Positions 58,951 through 64,000 of a stretch of DNA of 64,000 bases are shown here, in pieces. The notes beneath the pieces were generated by a model. That model saw only the letters and a list, made by a program, of their open reading frames with translations, did not search any database and was not told the origin of the DNA. Numbering within the stretch: position 1 is the stretch's first letter; each line of letters begins with the position of its first letter. Made by a program: the position numbers and the translations under genes. This stretch comes from Curvibacter microcysteis. Its GTDB lineage: Bacteria > Pseudomonadota > Gammaproteobacteria > Burkholderiales > Burkholderiaceae_C. The stretch lies in assembly GCF_028649435.1 (NCBI RefSeq), contig NZ_JAQSIN010000011.1; one strand, given 5' to 3'.

Positions 58951-60120
58951 ATGAGTTCCATCCCTTACGCCTTGCTCAACCCCGGCCGTGTCATCGCCGG
59001 CCCCGGCAGCCTCGAGCAACTCACCGAACTGGCCCAAGGCTTTTTCCAGGCCCGTCGCGTGCTGATCATCAGCGACAAAGGCGTGGCCGCCGCGGGCTTG
59101 GTGACAGCACCACGTCAGCAGTTGGAGGCTGCTGGCTTGAGCGTGACCTTGATTGACAGCACCCCGCCCGAGCCCGATGTGGCCGATGTCCAGGCGATTG
59201 AAGCCGCCGCCCGCGCAGCCGGTCCGTTTGACCTGGTGGTGGGCATTGGTGGTGGCAGCGCCATGGACGTGGCCAAGATCATCGCCGTGGTGCTGGCCCA
59301 CCCGCTGGACCTGCGCGACCTGCTCAGCAAAAAGGCCGAGATCCACGCGCGCGGCCTGCCCACGGTGATGGTGCCCACCACCTCGGGCACTGGTTCGGAA
59401 GCGACACCCAACTCCATCATCCTGGTGCCGGAGGACGAGCTCAAGGTGGGCATCGTCAGCGCGCGCTTGATGCCCGACGCGGTGATCTTGGACGCTCGCC
59501 TGACCCTGACGTTGCCGCCTGCCGTGACCGCCTCGACCGGCATGGACGCACTGACCCATGCCATCGAGTGCTATTGCTCGAAAAAGGCCAACCCCTTCAG
59601 CGACCTGTACGCATTGGAGGCCATCCGCCTGATCGCGCGCAGCATCCGCCGCGCCGTGCACCAGGGGCAGGACCTCGAGGCCCGCGCCGATCTGCTGCTG
59701 GGGGCTTACTGGGGCGGCGTCTGCATCGCCACCTCCAGCACCACGGCGGTTCATGCGCTGGCTTACCCGCTGGGGGGCAAGTACCGCATGCCGCACGGCC
59801 TGTCCAACGCCATCTTGTTGCCGTCCATCATGGCCTTCAACCAAGTGGGCTCGGAAGTGCGATTTGCCGCCATGGCGCGTGCCATGGCCTTGCCAGTGGA
59901 TGGCCTGAGCGACGGCGAAGCCGCCAGCGCCTTCGTGCAGGCCTTGCGCCAGCTCAACCAGGACCTGGGTGTGCCTGACACCTTGCGCAGCCTGAACATC
60001 CAGCCGCAAGACCTGGACGGCCTGGTCGACGGTGCGGCCAAGGTCACCCGCCTGTTGGACAACAACCCCCGTCCACTCACCCGCCAGGACATGCGCGCGC
60101 TTTACGCCGCCCTGATCTGA
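58951..60120 (+). CDS. Iron-containing alcohol dehydrogenase
   Basis: 389-aa group III Fe-ADH. NAD-binding VVGIGGGSAMDVAKIIAVVL, TTSGTGSEATPNSII, then metal ligands in STGMDALTHAIECY (Asp, His) and AVHALAYPLGGKYRMPHGLS (two His). Length is typical. The family reduces or oxidises hydroxy acids and aldehydes; in this operon it probably interconverts a hydroxy acid and an aldehyde or keto intermediate next to the aldolase. Specificity cannot be read. 14 bp separate it from the sialidase-fold gene. Confidence 0.85.
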   Translation: MSSIPYALLNPGRVIAGPGSLEQLTELAQGFFQARRVLIISDKGVAAAGLVTAPRQQLEAAGLSVTLIDSTPPEPDVADVQAIEAAARAAGPFDLVVGIGGGSAMDVAKIIAVVLAHPLDLRDLLSKKAEIHARGLPTVMVPTTSGTGSEATPNSIILVPEDELKVGIVSARLMPDAVILDARLTLTLPPAVTASTGMDALTHAIECYCSKKANPFSDLYALEAIRLIARSIRRAVHQGQDLEARADLLLGAYWGGVCIATSSTTAVHALAYPLGGKYRMPHGLSNAILLPSIMAFNQVGSEVRFAAMARAMALPVDGLSDGEAASAFVQALRQLNQDLGVPDTLRSLNIQPQDLDGLVDGAAKVTRLLDNNPRPLTRQDMRALYAALI

Positions 60121-60152
60121 ACCCCAACGCCAACTTCTTTGCACCCAACGCC

Positions 60153-60929
60153 ATGTCCTTTGCTTCCTTGCCCTCCAACCCCCTCAAGCAGGCCCTGAAA
60201 GAGAACCGTCGTCAGGTCGGTCTGTGGGTCACGTTCGCCCACCAACCCATCGCCGAAGTGCTGGCCGACGCCGGCTTTGACTGGCTGCTGTTCGACATGG
60301 AGCACAGCCCCACCGACCTGGTGGATGTGGGCCAGCAGCTGCTGGCCGTGCGGGGCCGCCCGGTGGCACCCATCGTGCGCGTGCCTATCCTGGACATGGG
60401 CTGGATCAAGCGCGTGCTGGACGCGGGCGCACCCAACATCATGGTGCCCAACATCCGCAATGCGGCCGAGGCGCGTGAAGCCGTGTCCTACACCCGCTTC
60501 GCCCCCGAGGGCCTGCGCGGCGTGGCCGGCAGCACCCGTGCTGGCAACTACACGCGCTACAAGGACTACATGGCGCGCGCCAACGACGAGATCGGTCTGG
60601 TGCTGCAGATTGAGTCGCGCGAGGCGCTGGACGACCTGGACGCCATCTGCCGCGTGCCGGGCGTGGATGCGGTGTTCATCGGCCCGTCCGACCTGGCCGC
60701 CAGCCTGGGCTACCGGGGTCAAGCCGGTCACCCCGAGGTGCAAGCGGCCATTGCGCAGGCCTTCCAGACCGCGCGCGCGGCAGGCAAGGCGGCCGGCGTG
60801 TTGGCTGCCGATGGCAAGGCCGAGCACTACTTTGAGGGCGGCGCCACCATGGTCGGTGTGGGCACCGACCTGCACCTGCTGATCGCGGGCGCTGACGCCG
60901 TGGCCGCTCGCTTCCGCCAAGCCGCATGA
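60153..60929 (+). CDS. HpcH/HpaI class II aldolase
   Basis: 258-aa metal-dependent aldolase. VGLWVTFAHQPIAEVLADAG and LLFDMEHSPTDLVDVGQQLL give the base-site region; VPILDMGWIKRVLDAGAPNI the phosphate and pyruvate Arg and loop; LVLQIESREALDDLDAICRV the metal Glu; DAVFIGPSDLAASLGY the metal Asp. It would cleave a 2-keto-3-deoxy or 4-hydroxy-2-keto acid to pyruvate and an aldehyde. The aldehyde may feed the adjacent iron dehydrogenase. It overlaps the SDR gene by ATGA. Confidence 0.9.
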   Translation: MSFASLPSNPLKQALKENRRQVGLWVTFAHQPIAEVLADAGFDWLLFDMEHSPTDLVDVGQQLLAVRGRPVAPIVRVPILDMGWIKRVLDAGAPNIMVPNIRNAAEAREAVSYTRFAPEGLRGVAGSTRAGNYTRYKDYMARANDEIGLVLQIESREALDDLDAICRVPGVDAVFIGPSDLAASLGYRGQAGHPEVQAAIAQAFQTARAAGKAAGVLAADGKAEHYFEGGATMVGVGTDLHLLIAGADAVAARFRQAA

Positions 60930-61624
60930 ACGCTGAGGCCCTCATCCCGCCCCGGCATGCGGTCGTGACCGGGGTGTCCTCGGGCATCGGCTGGGCCATC
61001 GCCCAGGCGTTGCTGGCGCAGGGCTGGCAGGTGACGGGCCTGAGCCGCCGCCCACCCGAGGCTGAGCACCCGCAGCTGCACTGGAGGTCCGTGGACCTGG
61101 ACGACAGCGCGCGCCTGGCCGGGGTGGCTGCTGAGCTGGGCCCGGTCGATGCCCTGGTACACGCGGCAGGCTTCATGCGCACCGCCCCGCTGGGGGCGCT
61201 GTCGGTGGATGACGCGACGGCCATGTGGCGGGTCCATGTGCTGGCAGCCCAGGTGCTGGCCGACAGCCTGTTGCCTCAGCTGCGCGACGGCGCGCGCATT
61301 GTGCTGGTGGGCAGCCGGGTGGCTCAAGGGGCCGCTGGGCGCAGCGCCTATGCGGCCACCAAGTCCGCTCTGCTGGGCATGGTGCGGTCTTGGGCTGCGG
61401 AGCTGGCGCCACGTGGCATCACGGCCAATGTGATTGCGCCGGGCGCGACCGACACGCCGTTCTTGCAGCAGCCCGGACGCAGCAGCAGCCCGCCTCGGGT
61501 GCCGCCCATCGGGCGCTTGGTCCAGGCCGAGGAGGTCGCAGGTTTGGCGGCTTTTCTGCTGGGCCCTTTGGGGGGCGCCATCACGGGCCAGCAAATGGTG
61601 ATGTGTGGGGGGGCTTCGCTTTGA
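60926..61624 (+). CDS. Short-chain dehydrogenase/reductase
   Basis: 232-aa classical SDR. The cofactor motif is AVVTGVSSGIGWAIAQALLA, with SRR after beta-2, which suggests NADP. DALVHAAGFMR replaces the usual NNAG; the active site is SRVAQGAAGRSAYAATKSAL (Tyr, Lys) and the end of the fold is GPLGGAITGQQMVMCGGAS. Substrate unknown; position after the aldolase suggests a keto or hydroxy intermediate of the same pathway. The next gene follows after 41 bp with its own CAGGAGA. Confidence 0.85.
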   Translation: MNAEALIPPRHAVVTGVSSGIGWAIAQALLAQGWQVTGLSRRPPEAEHPQLHWRSVDLDDSARLAGVAAELGPVDALVHAAGFMRTAPLGALSVDDATAMWRVHVLAAQVLADSLLPQLRDGARIVLVGSRVAQGAAGRSAYAATKSALLGMVRSWAAELAPRGITANVIAPGATDTPFLQQPGRSSSPPRVPPIGRLVQAEEVAGLAAFLLGPLGGAITGQQMVMCGGASL

Positions 61625-61665
61625 GCGAGGCCTGAGTTCCCAAAAAATTAAAACAGGAGACCGAC

Positions 61666-62643
61666 ATGAAGCAAGCGACAGGCTTGTGGCGGGCAGCGCT
61701 CGCCCTTTTTCTGAGCTGCGGTGCCGCCGCAGCGCCGGCTTGGGCGGCCGAGGCTTACCCGAGCAAGCCGATCCGGATGATCATCCCCTTCCCGCCGGGC
61801 GGCACCTTGGACGCCTTGGGCCGTCAGTTGGCGCAAAAGCTCAGCGAGCAGATGGGCCAGGCGGTGATCGTGGACAACCGGCCCGGCGGTAACGGGGTGA
61901 TCGGGGCCCAGGCGGTGGCCAAAGCCGCGCCGGACGGTCACACGGTGTTGTTCAACGCCTCTACCTTCACCACGGCGCCCATGACCATGAAGCAGGTGCC
62001 CTATTCGGTGACCCGGGACTTTGCGCCTGTGGCCCTGGTGGCCAAGGCGCCGCTGTCGGTGGCCATCAACAAGAACCTGCCGGTCACGGACCTCAAGTCG
62101 CTGATCGCCTACTCCAAGAAATCGGCGCAGCCGCTGACCTTTGCCGTGGGCTCGGTGGGGTCGGCCGGCCACCTGGCGACCGAGCTGCTCAGGCGCAGCT
62201 CGGGCTTGAACTACGCGGTGGTGCCCTACAAAGGCACGGCGCCCGCTTTCCAGGATCTGGTGGGTGGCCAGATCGATGGCTTCATCGACCCCATTCTGGG
62301 GTCCCTGCAGTACCACCGCAGTGGCTTGGTGCGGGTGGTGGCCGTGACCTCAACGGCGCGGGCCAGCAGCCTGGCTGAGGTGCCGGTGGCCGCTGACGCG
62401 GTGCCGGGTTATGAGTTCTACAGCTGGTACGGCCTGTGGGTTCCAGCGCAGGTGGCAGCCGAGCACCGCCAGCGCCTGAACCGCGAAATCAACAAGGCCT
62501 TGGGCAGCGACATGAAGGACTGGTTGAGCCAGCAAGGCCTCATTTCGGGTGGCGGCGACACCGAGGTGTTTGAGCGCTTTCAGCGAGAGGAAATGCGCAA
62601 GGCTCAGACCATCATCGACGAGGGGCAGATCCGTGTGGAATGA
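61666..62643 (+). CDS. Bug/TctC family substrate-binding protein
   Basis: 325-aa periplasmic binding protein. Sec signal: LWRAALALFLSCGAAAAPAW, mature start near AAEAYPSKPIRMIIPFPPGG. Further Bug blocks: VIVDNRPGGNGVIGAQAVAK, VVPYKGTAPAFQDLVGGQID, LAEVPVAADAVPGYEFYSWY. It is the second Bug protein of the operon. It overlaps the third by 11 bp, suggesting duplication with changed ligand preference. CAGGAGA lies 8 nt before ATG. Confidence 0.9.
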   Translation: MKQATGLWRAALALFLSCGAAAAPAWAAEAYPSKPIRMIIPFPPGGTLDALGRQLAQKLSEQMGQAVIVDNRPGGNGVIGAQAVAKAAPDGHTVLFNASTFTTAPMTMKQVPYSVTRDFAPVALVAKAPLSVAINKNLPVTDLKSLIAYSKKSAQPLTFAVGSVGSAGHLATELLRRSSGLNYAVVPYKGTAPAFQDLVGGQIDGFIDPILGSLQYHRSGLVRVVAVTSTARASSLAEVPVAADAVPGYEFYSWYGLWVPAQVAAEHRQRLNREINKALGSDMKDWLSQQGLISGGGDTEVFERFQREEMRKAQTIIDEGQIRVE

Positions 62644-63664
62644 ACTCCAAATTCGCCGCTCTGAGGCGGCCTCGCACAGTGCGCTCAGGCTGCGCCGAAT
62701 CCTGCTGGGCACCTGGCTGGCCGCTTGCACCGGCCTGTTGGGCGCGGTGGTGCCTGCCCAGGCCCAGACACCCGACAAGACCTTGCGCATCGTGGTGCCC
62801 TTTGGCACCGGGGGCGGCTCGGACAACCTGGCCCGCATTCTGAGCCCCAAACTGGCCGAGGTGCTCAAACAGACGGTTCTCATCGACAACCGACCCGGCG
62901 CTGGTGGCACGGTGGGCGCGTCCTATGTGGCCAAGGCTGCACCCGACGGGCAGACCGTCTTGTTGGCTGACGCCAGCGTGCTGACCATCAGTCCGGCTTT
63001 GTTTCCCAAGCTGCCTTATGCCGCAGCCGACCTACAACCGGTGATCAACCTGGCCCAGTTTCCCCATTTGCTGGTCAGTGCATCGGACTTCCCGGCGCAG
63101 TCTGTGGCCGACCTGCTGGCGCTGGACAGGGCCAAGCCCGGCTCTTTGTCCATCGCCTCGTCAGGCAACGGGGCTTCGCCCCACCTGACAGCGGAATTGC
63201 TCAAGCTCAGCACTGGCCTGAAGCTCAACCACATTCCCTACAAAGGTTCGGGGCCGGCCATCAACGACACGGTGGGCGGTCAGGTGGACTTGGTGTTCAC
63301 CGGCTATGCGTCGGTAGCCAGCCTGATCAAGGCTGGCAAGCGCAAGGCCTTGGCCGTGACCGGGCCGCGTCGCTTACCCGAATTGCCCCAAGTTCCCACC
63401 GTGGCCGAGTCGGGTTACCCGGGTTTTGAGTCTTGGATTTCACAAGGCGTTTTTGCGCCAGCGGGTACCCCGGCCGACACCGTGCGGCGACTGAACCAGG
63501 CGATCGCCAGTGTGCTGCGCCTGCCTGAGGTCAAGGAGTTGCTGCGCCAGCAAGGGCTGGAGCCCCTGGACAACAGTCCGCAGGACTATGCCGCCTGGCT
63601 GGCCAAGCAAAGCGCCCAGTGGACCCGGGTGATCCGGGACGCAGGCGTCAAGCCTGACGCCTGA
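62633..63664 (+). CDS. Bug/TctC family substrate-binding protein (GTG start)
   Basis: 343-aa periplasmic binding protein, third Bug gene of the operon. The start is taken as GTG 62633 because GAGGGGCAG lies just upstream; it gives a basic n-region (IRRSEAASHSALRLRRILLG) and a hydrophobic core (TWLAACTGLLGAVVPAQAQ). Bug blocks: LRIVVPFGTGGGSDNLARIL, VLIDNRPGAGGTVGASYVAK, LNHIPYKGSGPAINDTVGGQ, LPELPQVPTVAESGYPGFES, then VIRDAGVKPD. The 11-bp overlap with the preceding gene means coupled translation. A GC-rich hairpin without T-run (63695-63714) follows. Confidence 0.85.
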   Translation: MWNELQIRRSEAASHSALRLRRILLGTWLAACTGLLGAVVPAQAQTPDKTLRIVVPFGTGGGSDNLARILSPKLAEVLKQTVLIDNRPGAGGTVGASYVAKAAPDGQTVLLADASVLTISPALFPKLPYAAADLQPVINLAQFPHLLVSASDFPAQSVADLLALDRAKPGSLSIASSGNGASPHLTAELLKLSTGLKLNHIPYKGSGPAINDTVGGQVDLVFTGYASVASLIKAGKRKALAVTGPRRLPELPQVPTVAESGYPGFESWISQGVFAPAGTPADTVRRLNQAIASVLRLPEVKELLRQQGLEPLDNSPQDYAAWLAKQSAQWTRVIRDAGVKPDA

Positions 63665-63796
63665 GTCGCTCACCACGCTTCCATTTGCCCCCTGGGCCCC
63701 CGATGGCGGGGGCCGTCCCCACCCGCAGCACCGGCTGCGGGGCGGGCCGGCCTGCGCCTGATTCCCCCCCCAACCACCACAACGGAGAACCTCGCT

Positions 63797-64000
63797 ATGA
63801 AAAAATCCCTCGTCGCCCTGGCCGCCTTCAGCGCCTGCGGACTGAGCCTGGCCCAGTCCTCGGTCACCCTCTTTGGTGTGCTCGACCTGGCCTATGAAAA
63901 CGTCAAGACCAACACCGGCCGCATCTCCGGCGTCTCCCCCTCGGGCAACGCCGCCAGCCGGCTGGGCTTTCGCGGCGTGGAAGACCTGGGCGGTGGCCTG
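63797..64000 (+). CDS. Gram-negative porin, N-terminal part (cut by window end)
   Basis: 68 codons before the window edge. The signal peptide MKKSLVALAAFSACGLSLAQ is followed by SSVTLFGVLDLAYENVKTNT and ASRLGFRGVEDLGGGL. This is the first beta strand and the SRLGF(R/K)G-x-EDLGGGL block of the Burkholderiales 16-stranded trimeric porins. AACGGAGAAC lies upstream. It would form an outer-membrane channel; being next to a sugar-acid uptake operon, it could help that solute pass, but porins of this type are usually general. Confidence 0.9.
   Translation, partial: MKKSLVALAAFSACGLSLAQSSVTLFGVLDLAYENVKTNTGRISGVSPSGNAASRLGFRGVEDLGGGL

Noticed and set aside
63695..63714. Terminator after the last Bug gene
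   Set aside because: A strong GGCCCCCG/CGGGGGCC hairpin exists but no T-run follows, so it is not called as a rho-independent terminator.

Overview
The window is chromosomal DNA of a high-G+C betaproteobacterium, most likely Burkholderiales/Comamonadaceae. This is inferred from three things: several tripartite tricarboxylate (Bug/TctC) binding proteins, the pilGHIJ-chpA cluster, and PyrR plus a degenerate dihydroorotase beside pyrB. Most of the window is dense, co-oriented housekeeping and metabolic genes with the usual very high G+C (43321-43380 is 72% by hand count). One stretch of about 5 kb (20.4-25.4 kb) is clearly different (22561-22620 is 38%).

Layout. 0-7.4 kb: lipoprotein fragment, FIST sensor protein, Bug binding protein, overlapping DUF6502/DUF5666 pair, and a two-gene type XI (Slam) secretion unit with its promoter. 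7.7-19.3 kb: tRNA-Met with terminator, two crotonase-fold enzymes, an M61 peptidase, a DUF3429 membrane protein, dsbC, a Ubi-type hydroxylase, a MOSC protein, a soluble Cache-CheW protein and ychF. 19.3-25.4 kb: an accessory island. Its left edge holds gene remnants. Next come a perfect restriction-modification type C-box with its controller protein, then a four-gene operon: Ser/Thr kinase, compact UvrD-like helicase, a 441-aa unknown and a 163-aa unknown. No methyltransferase or recognisable nuclease is present. This is the best candidate for an undescribed, probably anti-phage, system. 25.6-33.6 kb: glycosyltransferase, exosortase H with its partner, YqaA, dusB-fis, purH, hemL and a thiD-like gene.

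33.7-44.3 kb: rubredoxin and a Pil-Chp chemosensory cluster (pilG, pilH, pilI, pilJ, and a 2199-aa chpA) that would control type IV pili; pilK- and chpB-type adaptation enzymes are not in the cluster. 44.3-50.5 kb: photolyase facing a yqgE-ruvX-pyrR-pyrB-pyrX-plsC operon. In it PyrR is the likely pyrimidine regulator and PyrX a catalytically dead dihydroorotase that probably scaffolds PyrB. 50.5-53.6 kb: orphan sensor kinase, small zinc-ribbon protein and a YitT-type membrane protein.

53.6-63.7 kb: a divergent catabolic locus. A DeoR regulator and a DUF1537 acid-sugar kinase face a long operon of Bug protein, PdxA2-type dehydrogenase, sialidase-fold protein, iron alcohol dehydrogenase, HpcH/HpaI aldolase, SDR and two more Bug proteins. 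This fits uptake, phosphorylation, oxidation and aldol cleavage of a sugar acid. The window ends inside a porin gene.
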